Source of the DNA: Arabidopsis thaliana
Lineage: Eukaryota > Streptophyta > Magnoliopsida > Brassicales > Brassicaceae
DNA: 64,000 nucleotides
Assembly (NCBI RefSeq): GCF_000001735.4
Contig: NC_003070.9
Span: 26,025,971-26,089,970 of the forward strand
Direction: 5' to 3'
Shown here: positions 10,781 through 21,401 of the stretch, piece by piece
Layout of the letters: every line of letters starts with the position of its first letter
Numbering within the stretch: position 1 is the first letter of the stretch
The notes under the pieces: model-generated
Database searches by the model: none
What the model was told of the DNA's origin: nothing
What the model saw: only the letters and a program-made list of their open reading frames with translations
Program-made: the position numbers and the translations under genes

Positions 10781-11701
10781 TAAAATGACTCTGGCCCTCT
10801 CTCTCTTCTCTCTCTCAAAATTTTCAGAGAGAGAATCAAACCAAAATTTTCGACGACGGTAAATTGATGTCGTCGGTGATGGTTGAATTGCCGTCCGGTG
10901 TAGTATCCGGCTTTCGTCTGACATATATTGGCTTCCACAGCAGTACATGGTCGGCCCTTGTCTAGCATCATCGGCTCTTTCAGCGGTGATGGCTAGCTCA
11001 CGGTGTTAATCCGGCGTAGTTCGGTTTTCTTTTCCTTTTGGTTTATATCACGGTTACGTTTCGACCGTTGATTGTCTTTAGATCAGAATTCATTGGGTAT
11101 GTGTGTTGGTGATGGCGTTGGTTTTCAGTCCAAGCTTGCTTAATTAGATCTAATTCCAACCTATCCTTTGAGTTTAAGGTTTACGGATAATAATTAGGCA
11201 GTTTGCGTTTTTGAGATGAAGATTCAAAGCTCTTTCCTCAGCTTATTATGATTGCCTTTAGCTGTATCTCTTATATTCAAGCTTCGATTGGGTCTAAGTA
11301 ACAGAGGTGGTTAATCGAAGATCTTTTTTCTCTTTTGAGATTAATAGATCCGTATTAGATCCTTACTTCTGTTTTGTAGTTGTTGGAAAAATTCAGATGA
11401 AGCTAATCTTCGAGTTTCATTCGACTTAGTTTCAGTTTCCGGCAGAATCGATGGCTTCACGGCGAAGGATGATAGATGGAAAACTTTCGTCTCCTCAGGT
11501 TACATGTGTATTCGATGCTAACACGTGTCTGAGATATATTAGCTTGATCCAATCTTCTTCTCTAAATGTAATGTTGGGCCAGTTGGACTTAAAATAGTCT
11601 CTGTAAACCGTTTTATGTTGTTGGGCTTTTGCTCGTTCGTTGTATGTTATGTTCATCTTAATAAAATCGTCACTTGTGAAAAAAATAAAATGACTCTGGC
11701 C
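10781..11701 (+). mobile_element. Sadhu-like non-coding retroposon with target-site duplication
   Basis: The 16-bp sequence TAAAATGACTCTGGCC occurs at 10781..10796 and 11686..11701, exactly bounding an insert of about 889 bp (10797..11685). The insert begins with a CT-rich tract, carries no long frame, and ends with AATAAAATCGTCACTTGTG and a run of A. Flanking direct repeats plus a terminal A-run are the signature of target-primed reverse transcription by LINE machinery. The length, absence of coding and CCGG-rich 5' half fit the Arabidopsis Sadhu family of non-autonomous retroposons; the family name is inferred from architecture. It could be another retrocopy, but I recognise no parent gene. 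The intact TSD and A-tail argue for a fairly recent insertion. Confidence 0.8.
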
Positions 11702-13343
11702 TTTCTAGTTTCTACAATTAGACTCTCTCTACTCAATAATTTATAATCTGGTTCAAAAGGATCCTCTGAGTGTAAAAGCATGATTCACGTTCTAACATGT
11801 AGATGATTTGGGAATAATACAACAAGTGTGGATCGGAGGATGTTATTAGACACGCAAGAGGATCCACACACCCACTAGGACACGTGTTTACAAGTCCGAG
11901 CTCTGACATGCTTCACGTTCCCGCGACAGTTCGTTGTCACCGTGTAAGAGGAGGTCTCTCAGATCTCTGAGCTGGCCGGGGAGGACCACGTACCTTACCC
12001 GTTAGCCAATTGGTAACACTTACGATTATAAAATAAATTACTTTGTTATGATAAAAATAATATTGGTTCATGCGATGAAGATATATCACGTTCGATTAAG
12101 GTTACAGAGGAAATTGAATTTTCAAGAATTGATTCTTTTTTTGTTTGTCAATATATAATTTGGATATCTAGATTTGCCATGGAATATAAAATCATTAATT
12201 TGAGTTTGGAGGAGGACGTCGACAGAAAAAAAACTAACTATTAATAATTTTGAGTTCCTCCATTTTGAGTTGTCAAGTAAATATGAAGTCTTATTTTATA
12301 ACAATCAGTTGAAACTATTACTAATTGAATACTTGGTCGATTATCAATGATTTTAATTTAATTTCTCTCAAAATAGACACATTATTTCTATTTTGAAAAG
12401 AATAGAACCAATCATGAATAACAACACACTATAGAACAAGTTATAAAAATGATAAATACGTATTGGAATGTTTACGCATTGTAGGACCTGAGACAAAGAA
12501 CCATAAGCCCATTCCTCTGAACTTAAACCGAAACAGAGCAACACGTGTCTCCTCCGACACATGTCACCTTCTCCGTTTTTAACGCTGATGCTAACACGTA
12601 ACTTGCCAGCGAATATTATAACAATTTATTTCATAATAAGAAAAAACTGAATTCTGTTTTTTTAAATACTAGTAGTAGGAGCAAAGAAAGAAGCAATAAT
12701 AGTGGCAAAAAGTAAGGAGACAAAGAAATTAAAATAAAAAAATACAAAGCCGTACAAAAAACGTGTCGACTCGAGGGATCATCTGATTGCCACTTGGCAC
12801 TTTTCACACATTGGCTATTCTCGTCGCTTTCTTTTCTTCTACGTGCCCAAAACCCAACATTTATTTTATTCTTACTCAACTTTATTTTATTAATTTTCCT
12901 CAACAACATAATAATTAATTAATTAATAGATAAACTTTTTTATATTATTTTTTTGATATAGGAAAGAATCTAATTTGATTACAATTCCATTTTTTGGTGA
13001 ATATTTTTAAGAGTAAATAGAAAATAATAATTACAGGGATTTCGTTTTTAATTGTACATGTTAATGATGAAGAACTAAATAAGGTATTGTCAAGTAAATG
13101 GTAGTGAATATTCCGACTTGTGCTCAAATTTGAGTTCTCTTTCTCTGTCTCATCCATTTAAACTTTTTTTTCTTCTGTCTCCCCCATTTGTAATCAATAG
13201 TAACGAAACGTGTCTCGTCAATTTTTGTCAATGGACTAAAGAGAAACTTTTTTTTCAGTTCTTGTGAAAATATTGGATTATTATGGATCGTGGCATAAAA
13301 ATCTGATTACTGTTTCATAAGCTTCCAGTATTCTTTTTTGTTA
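11702..13343 (+). promoter_or_regulatory. AFP1 upstream region with a cluster of ABRE/G-box elements
   Basis: No coding frame is convincing. ACGT-core elements recur: CACGTG at 11881 and 12542, and the canonical ABRE ACGTGTC at 12543, 12761 and 13208, the last about 130 bp before the AFP1 ATG. Further CACGTA (12595) and ACGTGCC (12841) cores are present. bZIP factors of the ABI5/ABF class bind such sites, which fits ABA and drought induction of AFP1. Confidence 0.6.
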
Positions 13344-14600
13344 ATGGCGGAAGCAAACGAGAGAAGTAAAGAAATGGCGAGAAGTAATAGTTGTGTGTTT
13401 CCAAGAGATCTGCTTCAGAGATTTATCTCTAACTCTGTTGAAGGTGAAGATGATGATGAAGAAGAAGATGATGATGAGATCGAGTTAAATCTTGGCTTAT
13501 CTCTTGGTGGAAGATTTGGTGTTGATAAGAGTAATAAGCTTGTGAGATCTTCTTCCGTTGTTGTAACGATGCCTCTGTTTCGTGAAGATCATCATCATCA
13601 TCAAGCGGCGGCGATGATAACAACTAAGGTTTCGACGGAGACGGTGGCGGGAGCGACTCGGGGTACGGGTTTGATGAGAACGACGTCGTTGCCGGCAGAG
13701 TCGGAGGAAGAGTGGAGGAAGAGGAAAGAGATGCAGACTTTGAGAAGAATGGCAGCCAAGAGACGGAGAAGCGAGAAGCTTCGTACTGGCGTCGGCGGAG
13801 GAAACAGTAATAATCCGGAAGAAGCTGCTACTGCCACCGCTTCGAGACGGCGAGGTAGACCATCGTCAGGACTTCCACGGTGGTCAGCGACTGCTAACAA
13901 AAGCGGGCTTTTGCGGCAGCACAGTGCTGGTCTCGATTCACTACAAGTTTCCGGTGAATCTCTAGGCGGAGGAAGAGCCGCCGGAAGTTCTTCGAGCGTC
14001 TCCGAGTTGGAAACTAAAGGTATAGTACTAATCTCTCTAATCTGCTCAATCATTAACATGAATCTTTTAAATTTGTTGAAACTTGAGTTAAAAGTAATTT
14101 GATGTAACATATCATTTAGATTACTTTTGCTAGATAGCTTAATGCAAAGTTTTCGCCTTTTCGCAACCCGAAAGGTCGTTTAATATTGATAATGGATCAA
14201 TGTTACTTAATGAACATGTAATGTTTTGGTGAATACAGCGTCCAGTGACGAAGCAAGAAGCTTACCATCAACTACACAGCCACAACAAGAAACAACGACA
14301 AAGCCAACAAATCGTTTGAGAAGATTGAGTTCAGTGGACATGAACATGAAGATGGAGCCACAAGGGAAAGGAAAAAGTGAGATGCCATGTGTGTTTACCA
14401 AAGGAGATGGACCAAATGGGAAGAGAGTTGATGGGATTCTTTATAGATACGGCAGTGGAGAAGAAGTTAGGATCATGTGTGTTTGCCATGGCGATTTCTT
14501 GTCTCCGGCGGATTTCGTTAAACATGCCGGTGGTCCTCATGTAGATCATCCTCTTAGACACATTGTTGTCAACACTTCTTCTCCTTCTAATCTCTTATAA
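13344..14600 (+). CDS. AFP1: AFP1, ABI5-binding protein, ABA signalling repressor
   Basis: Two exons, 13344..14019 and 14239..14600, join through a phase-1 GT-AG intron to 345 residues. The start is the ATG of [15 protein letters not shown]. Conserved blocks in order: the EAR motif LNLGLSL (48-54) after an acidic Asp/Glu run, a basic region with KRRRSEK (139-145) and RRRGRP as likely nuclear localisation signals, and the C-terminal block (about 275-330) with [18 protein letters not shown] and [26 protein letters not shown]-family proteins bind ABI5 through the C block and recruit TOPLESS corepressors through the EAR motif, damping ABA responses during germination and promoting ABI5 turnover. 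Upstream ABREs suggest feedback by ABA. The gene converges on RPK1. At1g69260 from memory. Confidence 0.96.
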
Positions 14601-14906
14601 TAGACCAAAAACCCTCTAACCAACCCTTGTTTAGAGAAGATGTTTTTAAGAGTCTCTGGTCATTTCTCAATTTTTAAGTCATATATGTATTTTTTACCTG
14701 CTTTATACAGAGAGAATTAAGGAGAAAGAAACATCATTTATATCAGTTTTCAAGAGAGTAGACTGAGAATAACATTTTGATGATGCATATGAAAAACCTC
14801 CCTAGCACTGAAAATATAAAAAACAGACTTGAGAAAGATTCTAATGGCTAGGCACTTGTTTGCTGCTGTACAAATCCTCTAAAAACACCTTTCTTCTAGC
14901 TTTGTA
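14601..14906. other. Shared 3' region between convergent AFP1 and RPK1
   Basis: Only 306 bp separate the two stop codons. Both 3' UTRs must fit here, so the transcripts probably come very close or overlap. No other feature is seen. Confidence 0.6.
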
Positions 14907-16529
14907 TCACAATCTAGAAGGCTGGATTCGTTTCAGCAGTCTTACAGCTTGTTTCATTGTCGGCCTTATCGAGAGGCTATCGACGGTGCATTTGAGTGCC
15001 AAATGCAGAACCTCGACCAAATCGTCTGGAGGACCAGTCTCCCATAGTCCTGTGGTGAAGACTTCTTTCGCTTTGCCTTGACTCAACATCATATGAGCCC
15101 ACGAGACAATGTTGAACCCGTTCTCATGCGATGAGAAAGAAGGATCCAGAGCTCGTTTGTCCGATATCAGCTCCAAGAGGACTATCCCATAGCTGTAAAC
15201 ATCTGCTTTCTCCGAGACTCGGCATGTCATTGCGTACTCTGGAGCTACATATCCGAATGTTCCAGCCACACCAGTTGTGACATGAGACTGCGAAGTTCCC
15301 AAGAGTTTCGAGAGTCCGAAATCAGATAGATAAGCGTTGTAGTTGTTGTCCAAGAGTATGTTACTCGGTTTGATATCTCTATGCAAGACTTTAGGAGAAC
15401 ACTGTTCGTGAAGATAGGAGAGAGCACGCGCTACATCAAGAGCAATCTTGTGAAGTACCTTCCACTCAATAGCAGCTTTCGATCTCTCTTTAATGAAATC
15501 TTGAAGGTTTCCTCCAGATAAGTAGTTGTAAATAAGAAACATCTCGGTTTCGCTCGCATGGTAACCGATTAACATAACAAGATTCGGATGCCTAACCATC
15601 TCAAGAGCAGAGATCTCAGCATGAAACTGTTGATCACCTTGAAACCTCCCAACAGAGAGTCTTTTAACAGCAAACACATTCGTTGGAGACACCTCTGCTT
15701 TATAAGTCGAACCGAAACCGCCGTGACCGATACAGTTAGAGTTACTAAAGTAACCAGTAGCTCTAACAATGATCTCATACGTCAGAGGAATACCAATGTC
15801 AACAAACACTTTAATCTCCTTGATCTCATCTACCTGAACCTGAGAGTTTCGTTTCCATTTCCTCGTGTAGATGAACAAGATCACAAGAACAAGAAGCACA
15901 AAGACAATCACTGAAGCTGACACAATAGAAGCTATCTCAATCGGATACAATCCAGATTTACCAGGAGAATCATCATCAGCTGAGCTTGGACCAATTTCAT
16001 CTTCATCCTCAAAACTCATAAGTTTCCTAAGAACAACATTATCAACAACCCTAATTCCACCGATAAAGTTGTTACCTTTAAGATCAAGAATCTCTAATTT
16101 CTCCAACCCCCAAATCTCCTTTGGAATCTCACCTCTAAGATCATTAAAAGACAGAGATAAAACCCTAATTTCAGACAAATCTCCAACAACAGGAGAGATT
16201 ACACCACCAAGTCTTCTTTTACTTGAAGAACAAGAAGACAAATCTGGGAGATGAAGAACACCACTACCTTCAAGCTCATCACAGCCTCTGAGAATTAAAG
16301 AAACGACTCTCGAATCAGAGTTGCAAGAGACACCGTACCAAGAACAATGGTTTGATGAGCTGTCGGAAACCCAGCTAGACAGAACTCCATTTGGATCCAA
16401 GAAACTACTCTTCAACTTCAACAGAGCAGCTTCGTCGTGGAGACCACCACCACTCTCGGTTAAAAGTTTCCGAGAAAACGAAAACATAAACAGATTAAAC
16501 AGCAAGAAGACCAAACCCAGAAGTTTCAT
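14907..16529 (-). CDS. RPK1: RPK1, short leucine-rich-repeat receptor-like kinase
   Basis: A single uninterrupted minus-strand frame of 540 residues. Residues 1-20 are a signal peptide ([20 protein letters not shown]). An LRR N-cap (LLKLKSSF...CSWYGVSC) and only a few leucine-rich repeats (about 105-165) follow, then a transmembrane helix (about 199-221). The kinase has glycine loop GHGGFGSTY (268-276), Lys289, HRD (383-385), DFG (403-405) and APE (429-431), so all catalytic residues are intact. RPK1 (At1g69270) is a plasma-membrane kinase in ABA responses, embryo patterning (with TOAD2) and leaf senescence. The ectodomain is much shorter than in its relative TOAD2/RPK2. The leader upstream is CT-rich. 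Confidence 0.97.
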   Translation of the reverse strand: MKLLGLVFLLFNLFMFSFSRKLLTESGGGLHDEAALLKLKSSFLDPNGVLSSWVSDSSSNHCSWYGVSCNSDSRVVSLILRGCDELEGSGVLHLPDLSSCSSSKRRLGGVISPVVGDLSEIRVLSLSFNDLRGEIPKEIWGLEKLEILDLKGNNFIGGIRVVDNVVLRKLMSFEDEDEIGPSSADDDSPGKSGLYPIEIASIVSASVIVFVLLVLVILFIYTRKWKRNSQVQVDEIKEIKVFVDIGIPLTYEIIVRATGYFSNSNCIGHGGFGSTYKAEVSPTNVFAVKRLSVGRFQGDQQFHAEISALEMVRHPNLVMLIGYHASETEMFLIYNYLSGGNLQDFIKERSKAAIEWKVLHKIALDVARALSYLHEQCSPKVLHRDIKPSNILLDNNYNAYLSDFGLSKLLGTSQSHVTTGVAGTFGYVAPEYAMTCRVSEKADVYSYGIVLLELISDKRALDPSFSSHENGFNIVSWAHMMLSQGKAKEVFTTGLWETGPPDDLVEVLHLALKCTVDSLSIRPTMKQAVRLLKRIQPSRL

Positions 16530-18660
16530 TTTTCTTCTTTTTCTTCACAAGAGAAAGAGAAAGAGACGACGGCAAAATGAACAAAGAAAATCAACAAAAC
16601 CCTAAAATAAATCTCTTTTTTCACAAATTTTTTTGATCTCTCCCTCTCTCTCTCTCTTCCTTCGCTCTCGAAATCGAAAATTTTCAAGTTGCAAAAGAAG
16701 AAAGTTTCTTTACTCAAAAAGAAAATGACATTAAACAAACAATTTTTTTTCTATGGCTCTATTATCAAGACACATAATAAATTTAAAAAAAGTTCTTAAA
16801 CGTATTGGAAACAGTCAAAGAAGAATGAATTTCGAGGAAAAGAGGAAAAAAAGAAAGAAAAAAATCTCTCAGCTTTTCTAACTTTTCTTCTTTTTTTTTC
16901 TCCGTCCTTAAATTATTGAAATTTCAAAACATGCTAGTGAAAAAATTACTTAGATATTATCCATTAGAATTATATAAAAAATTATTTTAACTTTTTCTTA
17001 TTTATTTCTAAAATTGTCGCTTGTATTTGTGAGAGATAAATAGGATAGTGTTTCACTTTCAGCGGTGTCTCTCTCGGGTTCTGTCGTTAAAATTTTGTCG
17101 TTGTCAGAGAGACTTTATAGAAGAGTGGGACCCAGTGAAGTCAATGTCTGAATGTATTAATGTAAGAGAGAGAGAGAAGTGAAAGACCACATGGCTGCTT
17201 CTGGTTTGACCAGGCGGGATAGGTCGTGGGACCTGCACTAGTCTCTTTATTGGTCCATGATTAGATTCCAAAATCGTTTCTTTCATAACGATTCATTTTT
17301 ATTTAAGTTAGACGTGTATTCCTCTGTGTATCATCGTCATTATGACGTTACATTTTGCGTCAGAAATACATATATGGTCCAAATGTTTTTGTTCTTTTTG
17401 TTTATATCACACGACTCCTTTATGTCCATATTTTAGAATTGTAACCGTTGATGCCTTTAACCAAATTGAGTACTAGAAGAAGAAACTAGCTAAAGTACGA
17501 TTTCGCTTTACAAAGAAAAGGAATCACAGTTGTACTTGTGCAGATCTTATATCAAGAAAAAGAATCTTGTAATGTGTTCAATATCTTTCTTTTTTTCACC
17601 AATGTGTTCAATATCTTATCATATGTTTTGCACATAATAAATAAAAATGTTAACATATGCAATGGGTAAGAACATCTAACAAATTTTGGGACATTTTGTA
17701 CAGTAATTATAACAAAAATGAAAAAAATAACATCTAACAAAAAGTGGATCTAGAATTTTTTTAGCTGAAAATAAATGATCTTTTCATTAATGAGATGTAA
17801 ACAAGTGTAATAATTTACTAAAGATAACAAAATATTAGACAAGAAACGTGATTTTGTATTGACGTACAGTACAGTACGTTTATCTGGAAGCACGAATGAA
17901 TAGAAAATAAAACGTTACAAAAATACAGTTTATTGTGAAAAGTTGTAATATATAACAAAAACATAACTTATTTTTATTGTTTAAAAGTGTTTATTCTTAA
18001 AAAATTAACATGTGAAAAATGTATAATAAAGACTCACACATCTCATTGATTATTTTCTGTTAATCTGCTAATTTATATACCACTTTAATTGTAAATTAAT
18101 ATATTGTCAAATATCTTGAAATATAGTAATGATGCCGTTCTTTAGAATTCCGATCATTTTGAAACACTTGACAAAAACATGGACCTTTAGGAGTAGTAGA
18201 AAGAAATATAGTTTGCAATATTAATAAGAAAATGTGTGATTTAGTAAAAATAAATGATTTGTGTTAATGCCGTTGAAAGATTTAATTATAAGTTTATAAC
18301 CTATGATGAAACTCACTAATTTCATGTTATTGTCAATAAAATAATTATATGTACAAAGTTCCAAAACAAGGAGTTATATAAAGATACATAGCTCATTTTA
18401 CACATATATAAAATCTAGTTATTAATTCCTTCTAAATGACAAGGCAAAAAAAATGATAAGTGTCAATATTTTTTATTTTTCTATTGAATTTGTAAATATA
18501 TAGATTAATACCGTAATAATAGAAATCAGATCTATAGGGAAAACTGTTAAAACAGTAATGAGATGGGAAGAATTACACACATTTTCACGTTTTGCCGACA
18601 ATTTAGTGTTAATACTTCTTACATATATTTTGTTTATATTAGCCAACAAAGTCAAATTGA
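16530..18660 (-). promoter_or_regulatory. RPK1 leader and upstream region
   Basis: The first ~200 bp (16530-16740) are CT/GA-rich, as in many Arabidopsis leaders. Beyond that the DNA is AT-rich with no supportable gene. One ACGTGT core (about 17312) and a short duplication of AATGTGTTCAATATCT (about 17573 and 17602) are the only local features noted. Confidence 0.45.
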
Positions 18661-18664
18661 TTAT

Positions 18665-19115
18665 TCCTTTCTCCTTTTGACAAATCAAGTTGATTACTTC
18701 TAGCTAAATCTTTTTTTTACTTGAGAAGTTAAAACACTTACATATCTAAGATGTCGACGTGCATTCAAATATACATCAACCTCAATGGATGATCTATGTT
18801 GTTTTTACACATATTTACCACAAGATAAATGACTATGCATGTGACCTTTAATCTTTATTAAACCTTTTGTTTCCGATAATTAAAGTGTAGCAACTCCTTT
18901 CTCCTTTTGACATATCAAGTTGATAACTAATAATAGCTTATATAAAATTTTACTTGATAAAATAAAACACTTCTATCTAAACTCTCGACGGCCAATGAAA
19001 GAAATATAAAATCAATGGGTAAATCTATGTTGAATTTTGTTTGATATTCATCTACCATAAGATTTGTGAATATTGTGACTTCAGACCTAATCTTTATTTA
19101 AACCTTATAATGCTA
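18665..19115 (+). repeat. Diverged tandem duplication, about 230 bp unit
   Basis: Two adjacent copies (about 18665-18890 and 18895-19115) share CTTTCTCCTTTTGACA, ATCAAGTTGAT, ATCTATGTTG and AATCTTTATT-AAACCTT in the same order. They differ by many substitutions and small indels, so the duplication is old. No coding potential is seen in either copy. Confidence 0.75.
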
Positions 19116-19510
19116 ATACTATTTTCAAACTTCACCTGACTTGATGATGATAACAGAAAAACTATATTGTTTTTTTTTTTTTTTTTTTTGGGTAACTGCT
19201 CTCAATAGGCAAGAAACTTTTACATTTGTAAAATCTATTTTTTTTTACCTTTAGCTAAAGATTAAAACAGAGTTGCGTAAGAATCTAATCTAAAGTTAAG
19301 AAGAAGAGCAACAAGGAAATCAACAAAACCATTGATGAGATGTTTTAAACTCTGCTTTTTGCAGTCTCTGTTCGTCATTCCCTCTAGTCATCTCATCATC
19401 TACTACCTTCTTTGAAGAACTGTAGCAACACAAAGAAAACTCGGGTAGGCTTTTCGATTGAAACAATCACAGATTAAAGAAGACCAATGTGAGAATCCGG
19501 AAGTAGCGAT

Positions 19511-20700
19511 CTACCTGGAACAGCAACAGCAACTCCAACAGCTCCAATGGCAGCAGAAGAGCCAGCCACAAGAAGAATTGTAATCACAACTTGGCCATCT
19601 GCACCAGGAGAAGCACGGGCAACATTTTAACCGTTTGCAGCAAAAGAAGTTGTAACCACAACTTGGCAATCTGCAGCAGGAGAAACAAGGTCCAGTGTTC
19701 TTGCAACACAACCAAGAACATCGCTTCTTCTGCTTCTGCTGTTGCTGCTGCTGTGTCATCTTCTTCTTTGTTGCTTTCTTTTTCTTCTTCTTCTTTTTCG
19801 TTCTTCATGAAAAGAACAATTAATCAAAAATAAAGTTTTTGAAGACTACTACAATGAGATGATGGTATAAAGTAACGAAGCTCACATTGGATATGAAAAT
19901 GACTGTGTGCTGCTTGGTGTTTCGTCTGAGTTATTGCAATCTCCGATGTTCCTCCACGATACATTTGAGTTCGATGACTTATCCTCACATTCGCCACTCG
20001 CTTTGTCCTCCATATCAAAGCTCTTTCCTAGATCAGAAGAATCAGCCGGACCATGAATAGCAGGGCAGAACGATAACAGCTCTCCCGATTTTGTAATCTC
20101 TCCAGACTTGAAATCACGGTAACTAAACAACTCATCTCTTGCTATCGTGTTATCACCTATGCTGAGACTAAACAGAGAATCATTTGAAAGTGTGCTCAAA
20201 TTCTTCTCCAAGGTAGGTAACGAGTTTCTCTCAGGTTGATCAGATCCTTCTCTATCCATCATTTGAATCGAAGGAGATAAAAGCAAAGGCTCCACTGAAG
20301 CATTCGTTACACCAGACACTTGTGACCCTGGTGTGTCTGATGAACCTTGTAACTCGAATAATTTAGAAGACAGGCTAAAGAGCTCCTTATTGTGTAGGCT
20401 ACTATCGAAAGATAAGTTTGATTTCCTTCCTTTTGCATTGATCTCGTGTATATCCTCTGAAGAGGTTGGAGACAAGGAAAGAGATGTGGATCTTCTGGTG
20501 GTGATCTCTGGATCTTCCTCGAGACGAACATCACTGACCCCATAACTAGCAATGCTCCCCAATTGGAACAAAACCGGCTTCTCATCATTCACTTCTTTGA
20601 TCGTTGGTCTTGGCTCAAAACTCTTATTATTATCTGATTTTCTATGCTTCTTTAGATGATAAGCCTTTCTATTTTTTCCTTTCTTGTGATTCGTTTCCAT
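19511..20700 (-). CDS. Uncharacterised protein with Lys-rich and Cys-rich C-terminal tail
   Basis: I do not recognise a function. The first coding exon (19886..20700, from the ATG of METNHKKGKNRK just after a TTTTAG leader-intron acceptor) encodes 271 residues, with a basic N-terminus and a long Ser/Asp/Glu-rich disordered stretch. A GTGAGC donor at 19885 and a T-rich acceptor (CATGAAG|AACG) at 19802 would join exon 19511..19802 in frame, about 368 residues in all. The second exon encodes a Lys run, a Gln run, then 69 residues with 22 cysteines, including CRLPSC and CRWPSC within a duplicated segment. Such Lys/Cys-rich tails resemble those of type-C plant G-protein gamma subunits (AGG3, GS3, DEP1), but no GGL domain is seen. 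If the intron is not spliced the protein stops at residue 272. Probably At1g69280. Confidence 0.6.
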
Positions 20701-21401
20701 AGCTAAAAGAAACAATGAAAACTTACATAAGCTACATCGTAGAGTGATTCAACGAACCAATCAGATGTAAAGCAGCATAAAGAAAAATGATATAGTAAAA
20801 CAGAGGACTTACTTATACCTATGAATATCCATGTAAAGTTCCAATGAACCTTAGCTCTTCGAACCTTATACTTTACCCGCAATGGCCCCCTCTGTTAGTA
20901 ATCTTCTCTTCACGATTCTTCTCTGTCTATAAACCAAAATGAAACTTAATACAATTTTGAGAAATGAAACCAAATGAACAAACAACAGAAATATAATGAT
21001 GAACTCATGAAGGTTTAATAAATAAAGGCAACGAACCTCCGATATAGGAAACTGTAAAATCTATCCTTGATATTAGATTGAAGCAATGAGCAATTCATAA
21101 AACAAACACACGAAAAGGGCAAATCCTTTCAAAAGTTTGAAGAAAATTGAAAGAAATAATTCATTTGGTCTTTCTTTTTTGTTTTGCCTGAAGATTTCTA
21201 TAAACCAAAGGCATTCCTACAATTTAGGGATTGACTAGTCTTAAATCTATATTGGCTGCTTTTGGCGCCATCTTTTTTTAACTAAAAACTCTCCTATCTG
21301 ACGCTTTCTATTAATAGCAATGCCAAGTGTCACAACACCAAAAAGAGACGACAATACATCAATGATAGAGATGTCTTTGGCTTGTGTCCTGAAAGCTTGT
21401 A
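20701..21401 (-). other. Leader exon/intron of the Cys-tail gene and 3' DNA of the PPR gene
   Basis: A donor-like AG|GTATAAGTAAG on the minus strand near 20811-20822 and the acceptor at 20702 suggest one leader intron, with a non-coding exon at about 20825-20930. The remainder is AT-rich and includes the probable 3' UTR of neither gene beyond about 21330. No coding signal is present. Confidence 0.4.

Noticed and set aside
13601..14110. 169-residue minus-strand frame opposite AFP1
   Set aside because: It is the complement of a GC-biased coding exon with low-complexity product. AFP1 explains the openness.
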